NCBI GenBank assembly: GCA_945889495.1
Contig: CAMDBU010000044.1
Coordinates: 1-38,642 of the forward strand
DNA length: 38,642 nt
Source: Syntrophobacter sp. SbD2
GTDB lineage: Bacteria; Desulfobacterota; Binatia; UBA9968
Direction: 5' to 3'
Below are positions 30,786-38,234 of the stretch, piece after piece. Numbering within the stretch: position 1 is the stretch's first letter; every line of letters starts with the position of its first letter. A program made the position numbers and the translations under genes. Below the pieces are notes generated by a model. The model saw nothing but the letters and a program-made list of their open reading frames with translations, was not told where the DNA came from and made no database searches.

Positions 30786-31516
30786 TCATAGCAGCCGTTC
30801 ATGAACATGCGATTCAAGTCCGTCGGCGTGACCGCGCAGTACTCCGCCGAGTAGCCGGGCCGTTCGTTGACGCCTTCCTGGAGTAGGCGGACGAGCACAT
30901 GCTGGGTCACCGCGCCATGGGCCATGCGGTCGAGATGGTCCATGGTGTCGGCTTCATGATGTTTGGAAAAATAACTGGCCTCAGCAGTGGTCAGGCCGTA
31001 GTGCTTGGTCAACGCTTTGAAAAAATCCAAACAGGAATCGCCGAAGGGTTTTTCCCAGAGCACAGAGAACCAATATTCCTGAATCTGGCCGTCGTTGATC
31101 AGCGTCCGATGAAAGTCCGGCAAGGCGCGGCATTCCGCCAGCATGGGCGTGAGCAGCACTTCTTCCTTCGACAGCCCCAAGGCGGCGCCGGTGCTCATGA
31201 GTATTTGAATATGGCCGGGCGGCGAGGGATGGCCGAACTCGTCCAGGACTTTTTGCGTGTAGACTTCCATCAGGTCGACGTTCTTGACGAAAAACCACAA
31301 GTGTTTGTAAAACGCCGAGGTGTACACCGAGTTGATCACCGGCACGAAGGCGCCCCAGTTTTTATAAAATAGCTGGATGGTTTCTTTCTTGAGCTTGCCC
31401 TCGCGCAGCTCGTCCATGAATTTGGTTTTGTCGACGGTCTGTTTCCAACGCTGGTCGCACTTGGCCGCCAGCTCGGCGATATATTCCTTGGCTTGGCTTT
31501 CGTTCAACTTCAACAT
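30773..31516 (-). CDS. PqqC/TENA-like heme-oxygenase-fold protein, possible di-iron oxidase (copy 2)
   Basis: 247 aa, all-helical and cytoplasmic. It shares with copy 1 'YKNWG', 'DEFGHPSPPGH', 'QEYWFS' and the 'HHEADTMDH' motif (H-x3-D-x3-H), the likely metal ligands; the Glu in copy 1 'FTVEINTL' is Val here ('FVPVINSV'), so that Glu is not essential. AAGGAG lies seven bases before the ATG. It is the first gene of the six-gene minus-strand cluster, with a candidate promoter at 31556-31584. Its partner UbiD follows about 110 bases downstream after a repeat and hairpin. The same pair recurs at 24814-27123, which supports a joint decarboxylation/oxidation function; substrate unknown. Confidence 0.8.
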   Translation of the reverse strand: MLKLNESQAKEYIAELAAKCDQRWKQTVDKTKFMDELREGKLKKETIQLFYKNWGAFVPVINSVYTSAFYKHLWFFVKNVDLMEVYTQKVLDEFGHPSPPGHIQILMSTGAALGLSKEEVLLTPMLAECRALPDFHRTLINDGQIQEYWFSVLWEKPFGDSCLDFFKALTKHYGLTTAEASYFSKHHEADTMDHLDRMAHGAVTQHVLVRLLQEGVNERPGYSAEYCAVTPTDLNRMFMNGCYDATH

Positions 31517-31555
31517 TCCATACTCCTTCGGTCAGTTCCGCGGTTAGCCTTCATT

Positions 31556-31584
31556 TGAATATGGTAGGGTCGGTGGGCTGTCAA
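31556..31584 (-). promoter_or_regulatory. Candidate sigma-70 promoter of the UbiD/PqqC-like cluster
   Basis: On the minus strand, TTGACA (31584-31579), a 17-base spacer and TATTCA (31561-31556) lie 39 bases before the start codon of the first cluster gene. The -35 is perfect and the -10 moderate. Confidence 0.5.
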
Positions 31585-31658
31585 GCCGCTCGGCCGCTTG
31601 CCCAAGGCAAGAGCAGTAGGATAGAGTGAGCCAAATCAGACTTGAGAAAGGAACATCC

Positions 31659-32024
31659 ATGGAATTCTTAAACCTGCAAGAAGAAGCCAGCAAGGCGCAA
31701 CGCAAGGTCGATCTTTACGGCACCGATAACTTTCGTTCGTGGCTGCTTTATTTCGTTCCCGGCGACGGCACGGATATGCATTATCACGCCAGCCCGGAAA
31801 CCTTTCTAGTTTTCTCAGGTAGCGGCGTGGTCAAGGGGATCAAGGGCGAGGAGAAGGCGATCAAGCAGCATGATGTGCTCTGTTTGGCGCCTAAAGATTA
31901 CTACCAGATCGTCAACACCGGGACCGAGCCTCTGGTGCTGTTCGGCAATCGTTCCGAGGCCTTCGGCGGCGCCCATATTCTCGCCGACGGCAGCGACCGG
32001 CAGCAGATTCAAAAGGGCGCCTAG
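31659..32024 (+). CDS. Cupin-domain protein
   Basis: 121 aa from the ATG at 31659, behind AAAGGA; an in-frame GTG at 31626 has no ribosome site. It is a single cupin beta-barrel: motif 1 'DMHYHASPETFLVFSGSG' gives two His and a Glu as metal ligands, and motif 2 is reduced ('DVLCLAPKDYYQIVNTG', without the usual final His pattern). Roles range from small dioxygenases and isomerases to ligand binding. It is divergent from the UbiD/PqqC-like cluster across a 142-bp region, so a shared regulatory region is possible. Confidence 0.85.
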   Translation: MEFLNLQEEASKAQRKVDLYGTDNFRSWLLYFVPGDGTDMHYHASPETFLVFSGSGVVKGIKGEEKAIKQHDVLCLAPKDYYQIVNTGTEPLVLFGNRSEAFGGAHILADGSDRQQIQKGA

Positions 32025-32104
32025 AGCTAGTCCGGGACGCTGAATTGACATCCGCCGGAGCAGTGGTTAATTTACCCGGCAGCTTCGCAAGTTGAGGATT
32101 TTCC

Positions 32105-32440
32105 ATGCCAATCTACGAGTACAGCTGTCAGAAATGCGGCGTCATTGAGGTCACCCAAAGGATCACTGAAAAGCCTTTGGCCAAGTGCCCGACCTGCAAA
32201 AGCAAGGTCAAAAAACTGATCTCCAACACGTCCTTTCAGCTGAAAGGCACCGGCTGGTATGTCACCGACTACGCCCGCAAGGGACAAAGCGGCGAGTCGA
32301 AAAGCGATAGCGGTTCGAAGTCTTCTTCGTCGTCGACTACGGAATCCAAAAGCGAATCGAAGAGCGAAAGCAAAAAGACTGAGAGTACTTCCAGCACCGA
32401 GAAGTCGTCGTCAAGCACCAGCACGGCGTCGACCACCTAA
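32105..32440 (+). CDS. FmdB-family zinc-ribbon protein
   Basis: 111 aa. Residues 1-45 form the FmdB zinc ribbon: '[12 protein letters not shown]' and 'CPTCKSKV', two CxxC pairs. '[15 protein letters not shown]' follows, also typical of the family. The last 50 residues are a low-complexity Ser/Lys/Glu/Thr tail, common in this family and probably disordered. The function of FmdB proteins is unclear; a regulatory or RNA-associated role has been proposed. GAGG precedes the ATG. It is 80 bases after the cupin gene in the same direction. Confidence 0.92.
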   Translation: MPIYEYSCQKCGVIEVTQRITEKPLAKCPTCKSKVKKLISNTSFQLKGTGWYVTDYARKGQSGESKSDSGSKSSSSSTTESKSESKSESKKTESTSSTEKSSSSTSTASTT

Positions 32441-32600
32441 TTCAGCAGCCAGTCCCCGATTTTACCCAGCGGCGCCTCAATGGCGACGCTGGCGTTTTGG
32501 CGCTGGTCACAATCGCGATTAGCGGCGAAATAGCTCTAGATTTAGCGGCGCATTTTCGCTATAGCTGAGGCACTAAGAAACTTGAAGGAGGATTTTTACA

Positions 32601-33320
32601 ATGGCACAGACGATTGAAAATATTGTCGATCCTAACGATTCCGGCTTAGCTTCGGAGATGGTCAAGATCGGCGCCTTGAACGCGTATGTTTCGCGTCCCA
32701 AGGATGGCAAAAATTTGGGCACGGTGATCGTGATCCATGAGAACCGCGGTTTGGTCGGACATATCAAAGACGTCACCCGCCGGTTCGCCAAGGACGGCTT
32801 TGCCGCCATTGGCGTCGACCTGATGAGCCGCATTGGCGGCAGCGACACCTGGAACGGCAGCGACGAGGCGACCAAAGAGATCGGCAAAATCACCGGCCCG
32901 ATGGCGGTGGAAGATTTGACCGCCGCGGTGGCGTACATGAAAAAGCAGAGCTACGTCAACGGCAAAGTCGGCGTGGTCGGCTACTGCTGGGGCGGCGGCC
33001 AGTCGCTCAACTTCGCGACCCAGTGCAAGGATTTGAACGCCGCCGTGGTCTACTACGGCAAGAACCCCGATCTCAACGCGGTGGCCAACATTCCTTGTCC
33101 GGTAATGGGTAACTACGCCGGCGACGACGCCAACATCATGCCCGGTGTCGAGCCCTTGAAAGAAGCGATGGCCAAAGCGGGCAAGAGCCTTGACGCCAAG
33201 GTGTTCGACGGCGCCAAGCACGCCTTCAACAACAACACCAACGCCGACCGCTACAATCCCGAAGCGGCCAAAGAAGCCTGGGCCAGGACCACGGGCTTTT
33301 TCAAAGCCAACTTGTCCTAA
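32601..33320 (+). CDS. Dienelactone hydrolase family protein
   Basis: 239 aa. An alpha/beta hydrolase of the DLH type with nucleophile Cys C129 in 'GVVGYCWGGGQS', Asp 175 or 176 in 'YAGDDANIMPG' and H207 in 'DGAKHAFNN'. 'VIVIHENRGLVGHI' (about 42-55) contains the family Glu. DLH opens dienelactone rings formed when chlorinated or hydroxylated aromatics are broken down, but many members act on other esters. AAGGAGG precedes the ATG and a strong terminator follows at 33348. No signal peptide. Consistent with, but not proof of, aromatic degradation. Confidence 0.92.
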   Translation: MAQTIENIVDPNDSGLASEMVKIGALNAYVSRPKDGKNLGTVIVIHENRGLVGHIKDVTRRFAKDGFAAIGVDLMSRIGGSDTWNGSDEATKEIGKITGPMAVEDLTAAVAYMKKQSYVNGKVGVVGYCWGGGQSLNFATQCKDLNAAVVYYGKNPDLNAVANIPCPVMGNYAGDDANIMPGVEPLKEAMAKAGKSLDAKVFDGAKHAFNNNTNADRYNPEAAKEAWARTTGFFKANLS

Positions 33321-33347
33321 CGTTAGAGAATTCCGTTAGTTCAACAG

Positions 33348-33397
33348 AAAGCGGCATGTGCTTTCCCGAGCGGGAAAGTCGCATGCCGCTTTTTTTG
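33348..33397 (+). terminator. Intrinsic terminator after the dienelactone hydrolase gene
   Basis: AAAGCGGCATG (33348-33358) pairs with CATGCCGCTTT (33382-33392), with an inner CTTTCCC/GGGAAAG stem and a run of seven T. A classic rho-independent terminator for the plus strand. Confidence 0.85.
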
Positions 33398-33430
33398 AGA
33401 AAACGCCGTGGCGCAATGCAGTGCGGCGGA

Positions 33431-33751
33431 CTATTTTTTTTCTTCTAATAGCGGTCGCTGGCCAATGCCCATGCGAGCCAGTTCGGGTGTGATGATGTAA
33501 GGACCTTGTTGCGTGTCGCGCCAAATTTGCTGGGTCAGCTCGGTGTTGCCGCCGGTGACGATATAAGACAAAGTGCCGCTCAGCGCTCCCACCGCCATCG
33601 ATATCGCCTTCACCGGCAAAAACCACATATTGCCGGCGCTGACGGCGACGGCGAAGCCGGCTTTTTCTGTATTGTCTTCGGCACGCAGAATTTGCGGCGC
33701 CAGTGAAATCAGGGCTAACGCCACCGCGGTCGCGAAAATTCGTTTTTGCAT
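33431..33751 (-). CDS. Small exported protein of unknown function
   Basis: 106 aa from the ATG at 33751, with GAGGA nine bases upstream; a longer frame upstream is shadow of the neighbouring gene. Residues 1-24 are a signal peptide (MQKRIFATAVALALISLAPQ...A). The mature part has a small-residue hydrophobic stretch, 'NMWFLPVKAISMAVGALSG', that may associate with a membrane, and ends 'IITPELARMGIGQRPLLEE'. I do not recognise a family. It follows the gene at 33757-34203 by five bases, so the two form a two-gene unit. Confidence 0.75.
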   Translation of the reverse strand: MQKRIFATAVALALISLAPQILRAEDNTEKAGFAVAVSAGNMWFLPVKAISMAVGALSGTLSYIVTGGNTELTQQIWRDTQQGPYIITPELARMGIGQRPLLEEKK

Positions 33752-33756
33752 GGTAT

Positions 33757-34203
33757 TTATCCTCGGCCGAAAAATCCTTCGCGAATGGCGTCGACGCCAT
33801 GGCTTGGGTTCCAATAGCGGCGCACGCCGAAATAGTAACAGCAGGCTTCGTTGTCGAGATCGTTGTGGAAGCAGCGCAGCTGGCCGTCTTGGAAGCGTAC
33901 CCTGGCCAGGCAGGTGCCGCCGGGCACCGATGAGGTCATGCACTCCATCACCACGCCGATCCCCCACTCTTCGTAGCGCCGGTGGTTGACTTCATCGCCG
34001 ACCCGCAGGTAAAGCCGCTTGCCGTCGGCGCGGCTGTTGTCGCGGCGGCGTTGGAAATGTTTGACGGTGAGATCGACATTGGGAAGGGCGGGTTTAGCCA
34101 GGGCGGGCGGGCTTGGCTCGGGCGCTTGGGTGTTCTCAACCGTGGCGCTTTGGCGCTTGCGCGGCGCGCCGCGTTTTCTTTGCGGTAACTTGGCTTTGGC
34201 CAC
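33757..34203 (-). CDS. Conserved-looking protein of unknown function with a DUF3553-like core
   Basis: 148 aa with a GTG start behind AAGGA. The first 45 residues are basic and Pro-rich, probably disordered ('KLPQRKRGAPRKRQSATV'). The core 'LRVGDEVNHRRYEEWGIGVV' followed by 'TCLARVRFQDGQLRCFHNDL' looks like the small beta domain often found where a protein contacts nucleic acid (DUF3553/CarD-like SH3 style). The tail has 'EACCYYFGVRRYWNP'. Function unknown; it is the upstream partner of the exported protein at 33431-33751. Confidence 0.65.
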   Translation of the reverse strand: MAKAKLPQRKRGAPRKRQSATVENTQAPEPSPPALAKPALPNVDLTVKHFQRRRDNSRADGKRLYLRVGDEVNHRRYEEWGIGVVMECMTSSVPGGTCLARVRFQDGQLRCFHNDLDNEACCYYFGVRRYWNPSHGVDAIREGFFGRG

Positions 34204-34345
34204 GATCGATCCTTGGTTGCACGATTCCTTTAATGGTCATCCCCACCCAGTGGAATTTTCCCTGGGCTCATAATCCCAAAAATCCGGTTCAATAGTCAAG
34301 GTCTAAGCGCGCCGCGGAAAATTAATTCAGCACGGCGCGCCAAGT

Positions 34346-35215
34346 TCACTGCAAGAACGGCAGGAGCGCCGCCACCAAGGCCGTTGGATTATCCTGGTGC
34401 ACCATATGGCCGGCGTCGTCGATGACGATATGGCGGCGCTCGGCGATGGCGTCATAGCGCTGTTGTTTGTCGGTGCGCCGGGTTTGGTGGCTTTGCTGGC
34501 CGTCGACGATCAGCACCGGGCAAGCGATGCGGCGGAGAAATTCCACGGCTTGAGCGGTGTAGAAAGGCTGCGGCGCCGCGGTGCGGTGCAGTGGATCGAA
34601 TTTCCACACCCATTTGCCGTCGCTGGTTTGTTTCATCGCCGCCTGGGCGAGCTGGTTGGCGAAACTCTCCCGCAAGCGCGGATTGGTTTGGCGCAATTGC
34701 GCGGCGCCGGCTTGGACGCTTGTGTACTTGCGAAAATGGTTGCGGCCGCGCTGGCGGATCTCGCCGATCCATTGGCCCATGCGCAATGGCGCGTCGGCGA
34801 AATCCATCCCCACCGGGCCGACGCCTTCGATGAGCGCTAGCTTGCTGACGCGCTCGGGAAAGGCGCCGGTGTAGAGCAGGGAGATCGTGCCGCCCATGGA
34901 GTGGCCGATGAGTTTGAACGACGGTACAGCGAGATTTTGCACGACGCTGTCGAGATCGAGGACGTAGTCGGGAAAGTGATAATAGCCGCCGGCGCCGGCC
35001 CAACCGCTGTCGCCGTGGCCGCGGCAATCGGGCGCGACGATCCATAGCGGCCGCGAGCTGCGCCGTTGCAGCTCGGCGACAAACGGCGTCCAGCTAAACC
35101 CTAGATCGAGAAAGCCATGCACCAAGAGTAGCGCATTGTCGCCGGGTTCGCCCCACTCCAAGCAATGAATCGGCAAACCGAGGGAGTCGACGATGCGATG
35201 ACGGGGTTCGGACAT
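34346..35215 (-). CDS. Alpha/beta hydrolase
   Basis: 289 aa. 'LLLVHGFLDLGFSWTPFV' (oxyanion region, about 30-47), 'DCRGHGDSGW', the nucleophile elbow 'LIGHSMGGTISLL' with S106, and the C-terminal His in 'IDDAGHMVHQDNP' make a full Ser-Asp-His triad; the acid is probably in the 'LIVDGQQSH' stretch. It resembles epoxide hydrolase/esterase-like proteins without a signal peptide. It starts three bases after the JAMM peptidase stop, so the two are one operon. Substrate unknown. Confidence 0.9.
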   Translation of the reverse strand: MSEPRHRIVDSLGLPIHCLEWGEPGDNALLLVHGFLDLGFSWTPFVAELQRRSSRPLWIVAPDCRGHGDSGWAGAGGYYHFPDYVLDLDSVVQNLAVPSFKLIGHSMGGTISLLYTGAFPERVSKLALIEGVGPVGMDFADAPLRMGQWIGEIRQRGRNHFRKYTSVQAGAAQLRQTNPRLRESFANQLAQAAMKQTSDGKWVWKFDPLHRTAAPQPFYTAQAVEFLRRIACPVLIVDGQQSHQTRRTDKQQRYDAIAERRHIVIDDAGHMVHQDNPTALVAALLPFLQ

Positions 35216-35218
35216 GAC

Positions 35219-35674
35219 TTAGACGCGCTGCGTCGGCACTTCGACAAAATCCTTATGCTCCTCCGACCAAGCATAGGCTTTGATGCTTAGCACCTGGTGT
35301 TCATCGAGCGAGACGACGATCTGGCCGGTGCCGGGGAATGCCGGCTCGCCGTCCTGGATGGCGAATGCTTTGTCTTCGGCGGAGAAATAAGGGTCGTGGT
35401 CGGGATGGGAGTGGTAAAAGGCGATAAATTTTTCGCCGCGGTTTTTCGCCTCGCTGCACAGCTTGTCCAACTCCAAGGCGTTTATGTTGTACGCGGTGGC
35501 GGCGCTACGCGGAAACGCCTCAGGATCGAGAGCGTGCAGTTTGTTTTGAATATTTTCCAGCGCGACGACACGCTCGACTACACCATCCGAGAAGATGATG
35601 CCGCAACACTCATCGGGAAAAGTCTGTCGGGCGTGCGCGGCGATGCTTTGCCACGAGCTTTCTGTTAGTTTCAC
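35219..35674 (-). CDS. M67-family (JAMM/MPN) metallopeptidase
   Basis: 151 aa with a GTG start. The JAMM zinc motif is complete: E22 in 'DECCGIIF', H88 and H90 in 'YHSHPDHDPYFSAED', S98 and D101. Bacterial members of this family cut C-terminal extensions from ubiquitin-like sulfur carriers, for example CysO-cysteine in Mycobacterium. No ThiS/MoaD-like carrier is in the window. It is the first gene of an operon with the alpha/beta hydrolase. The ribosome site is weak. Confidence 0.92.
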   Translation of the reverse strand: MKLTESSWQSIAAHARQTFPDECCGIIFSDGVVERVVALENIQNKLHALDPEAFPRSAATAYNINALELDKLCSEAKNRGEKFIAFYHSHPDHDPYFSAEDKAFAIQDGEPAFPGTGQIVVSLDEHQVLSIKAYAWSEEHKDFVEVPTQRV

Positions 35675-35713
35675 GATCGGAATTTGCCGCCGGCCAGCGC
35701 GTCAATCGACAAA

Positions 35714-36409
35714 CTAGAAGGTCGGCGCTTTGCGGTTGGTATAGCGCTTGTAGGCGTCGAGCACTAGGGTCGCGTACTCTTGGGAAACCGCTTCGTTGTT
35801 CTCCAAGCGGTTTTGCAGCTCCGACGGCCCGGCGTTGTAGGCGATCAGCGTGAGGTTGAGATTGCGAAATTGTTTTCTCAAATCATGGAGGTAGTAAACG
35901 CCCATGCGAATATTCAAGATCGGATCGTCGAGGGATTCGGGACGGTAGGCGACCGGTTGAATGCCCAACTCACGGCCCAAGGTATCGGTCAAATATTTCC
36001 CCGTGTCGGGCATAATCTGCATGATGCCGCGGGCGCCCACCGGTGAAATCGCCGAATACTGAAAGCGGCTTTCCACTTCGATCACCGCCAACACCAACAT
36101 CGGATCGAGGTTGCGCTTCAAACTTTCTTCGAGGATGACTTCCGAGACTCGCCAGGCTTCCGAGTCGGTAATATCGGTGCGATGGGCTTTGACGACGTTA
36201 TAAACTTTGACCAGTTCGCGGGGGCGGGGTTTTTCGCGAAGTTCGACGATCTTGACGATTTCAGTGACTTTGCGCGCTTTGCCGCTTTCAGGGATTCCCT
36301 GAAAGGCCAGTATGGCGGGTAAAAATATTCCGACGGCGAGAACCAGCTTGGCGCAAAAGCTGGCGCAGCTTAAAGTACGAGTGTGCGTTTTTTTACGACG
36401 TGTCTGCAT
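35714..36409 (-). CDS. Lytic transglycosylase (SLT domain)
   Basis: 231 aa from the ATG at 36409, behind AAGGAA; the frame extends upstream without a ribosome site and that part is spurious. An N-terminal hydrophobic segment at about 20-37 (signal anchor or signal peptide) targets it to the periplasm. The SLT domain covers about 95-231: catalytic Glu E113 in 'VLAVIEVESRFQYSA', 'SPVGARGIMQIMP', 'LNIRMGVYYLHDL' and 'LIAYNAGPSELQNRL'. It cleaves the MurNAc-GlcNAc bond of peptidoglycan. A lone gene, with the bidirectional terminator at 36606 upstream. Confidence 0.93.
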   Translation of the reverse strand: MQTRRKKTHTRTLSCASFCAKLVLAVGIFLPAILAFQGIPESGKARKVTEIVKIVELREKPRPRELVKVYNVVKAHRTDITDSEAWRVSEVILEESLKRNLDPMLVLAVIEVESRFQYSAISPVGARGIMQIMPDTGKYLTDTLGRELGIQPVAYRPESLDDPILNIRMGVYYLHDLRKQFRNLNLTLIAYNAGPSELQNRLENNEAVSQEYATLVLDAYKRYTNRKAPTF

Positions 36410-36605
36410 ACTTATTTCCTTGTAATTGATTTCGCTGAAACCGCTGGCGCGTTTCGAGTGCTCGAAAGCTGGAAGTTTTCTATCAAAGGAGTCGGCGCAA
36501 GTCAATGCAAGTTGCGATAAAAATGCGTCGTTAAATCGAGTCATTGGCTCTCGATCAACGAAAATAATTGTCATCGAGAGGCAACCGCCGCACACAACAA
36601 AAAAA

Positions 36606-36637
36606 GGGGCGAGGAAATTTTCCTCGCCCCTTTTTTT
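36606..36637. terminator. Bidirectional intrinsic terminator
   Basis: GGGGCGAGGA (36606-36615) pairs with TCCTCGCCCC (36621-36630) across a 5-base loop, with A5+ before and T7 after. On the minus strand it terminates the UbiD gene ending at 36663; the symmetric A/T runs allow action on both strands. Confidence 0.88.
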
Positions 36638-36662
36638 ACTGCGGATAAATTGAACCGTGAAA

Positions 36663-38234
36663 TTACCGGCCGGTGCGCGCCAGCGAATGCACCCAGCCTT
36701 GCATGCGGCCTTTGGCGTTGGCAATGTCCTTTTCGGTGAACCAATTTTTCAGATCGACGCGGTCGACCGGATAGACCGGGCGCATGAAGTCGCTCTCGTA
36801 GCCGAAGGGCACGGTGGCGTCGATACCCATGCCGCCTTCGAAACTGGTGTTCGACGCGGTCCATTCTTTTTCACCAGCGGTCATACGCTCGGCGGGCATG
36901 AAAGTTTGGCCGCGGCCGCCGGGCAGCGGATTGATGATGTCGGTTTTTGGATTGACGCGTGTGGTGATGTTCCACATGATGTCGTCCATGTCGTAGGGAT
37001 CGCTGTCTTCGCTCACCGCGACCACCACGCGTGACCCTTGCGAAGTCGCCAGAATCGCCGCCATGAAATTGCGCTGCCAGCCTTCTTCGATGCGGTTGCG
37101 TTTCTTCACCTGGATGATCGCGCCGCCCCAATCGGTCATGCAATAGGGAATGTTGACGTCCATGATGATGCCAGGCTGCATTCTTTCGCAAAGCTCGAAC
37201 ATGCAGGCCTCGCGCACGGTGGTATCGATGTTGTGATCGTCGAGAGTGTGGACGCCGAGGGGAAAGATAATCGGCTTGCCTTCGCGCCTTCGCGTGGTCA
37301 CGGCGGTGACATGGAAGGTCGGCGCTTTGTACGCTTTACCCATGTAGCCGGCCCATTCCGGATGGAAATGGAAGCGGCCCTGGATGCCGGCTTTCTCCGA
37401 CTCCGCGGTTTCGAAACGGCGATCGCGCGGATTCACATAACCTTCGAGAATGACCTCCGCATCGGCCAGCGCGTAGGCGTCGACGGTGCGCGCTTTGACC
37501 AAGCGCATGGGCGCCCCTTGCACGGCGCCGGCGATGCCGACTTCATCGCAGCCCTGGGGCAGGATGACGTAATCGAAGCCGGCGCCGGCGAGCAGCGAGC
37601 CCGCCACCGGCAAGCCGAAGTTCATGGTGATCGGCACCATTTTTTTGTCTTTGTAATATTTGCTGACCACCTGCCACATATGCGAGCCGGGGGAGATTTG
37701 GAAAGTGCCGACGTTGCCCCAGCGGAAGTTCATGCGGTTGTAACCGAGATCGGTGCCGCCGTTGAAATATTCGCCGGAGATCAGACGGTTGCCGGAACCG
37801 ACGGTCAGTTCGGGTTCGATATCGGTATGACGGATCGGCACGACGAAGTCGTTGGCTTCCGCCGGCTTTTCAAAAACTTCTTCTTGCACCGGCGCGTCTT
37901 TTTGCTCGACGACGATGGGCGCGATCGGATGGGTGACGGCGTAGGCGAGCTTGCGGGTGCGATCGGCGTGGTCCTTCCAGCCGAACATCTTGTTGATGAC
38001 GTTCATGTCGCCGAACAAGTTGGTGATGCAGCGATGCTGCGGCTTGCCTTTGACGTTATTGAACAGGATCGGGCAGCCACCGTCGAGCTTTTTCTGGATG
38101 CCGGTGAGTTCCAGGTTGGGGTCGACCTCTTTGTCGGTGACGATGATGTCGCCCTCTTTTTTCATCCACTCGATGGAACTACGCAGGTCCCGACATTCTT
38201 CCGGCGATGCGCCGTCTCGCTTTGCTTGTGCCAT
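36663..38234 (-). CDS. UbiD-family decarboxylase (copy 3, divergent)
   Basis: 523 aa, longer than copies 1 and 2. UbiD features: 'PIRHTDIEPELTVGSGNRLI', 'RMNFRWGNVGTFQISPGSHM', 'LPQGCDEVGIAGAVQGAPMR' and 'VVVAVSEDSDPYDMDDIMWN'. The active-site segment differs: 'EVILEGYVNPRDRRFETAES' is followed by 'QGRFHFHPEWAGYMG', so the usual EGPFGEWPGY is replaced by QGRFHFHPEWAGY, keeping the second Glu. This suggests another UbiD subfamily with a different substrate or a carboxylase-type role. GGAGG precedes the ATG and TATAAA lies at 38302-38297 on the minus strand. It is a single-gene unit closed by the terminator at 36606. Confidence 0.9.
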   Translation of the reverse strand: MAQAKRDGASPEECRDLRSSIEWMKKEGDIIVTDKEVDPNLELTGIQKKLDGGCPILFNNVKGKPQHRCITNLFGDMNVINKMFGWKDHADRTRKLAYAVTHPIAPIVVEQKDAPVQEEVFEKPAEANDFVVPIRHTDIEPELTVGSGNRLISGEYFNGGTDLGYNRMNFRWGNVGTFQISPGSHMWQVVSKYYKDKKMVPITMNFGLPVAGSLLAGAGFDYVILPQGCDEVGIAGAVQGAPMRLVKARTVDAYALADAEVILEGYVNPRDRRFETAESEKAGIQGRFHFHPEWAGYMGKAYKAPTFHVTAVTTRRREGKPIIFPLGVHTLDDHNIDTTVREACMFELCERMQPGIIMDVNIPYCMTDWGGAIIQVKKRNRIEEGWQRNFMAAILATSQGSRVVVAVSEDSDPYDMDDIMWNITTRVNPKTDIINPLPGGRGQTFMPAERMTAGEKEWTASNTSFEGGMGIDATVPFGYESDFMRPVYPVDRVDLKNWFTEKDIANAKGRMQGWVHSLARTGR

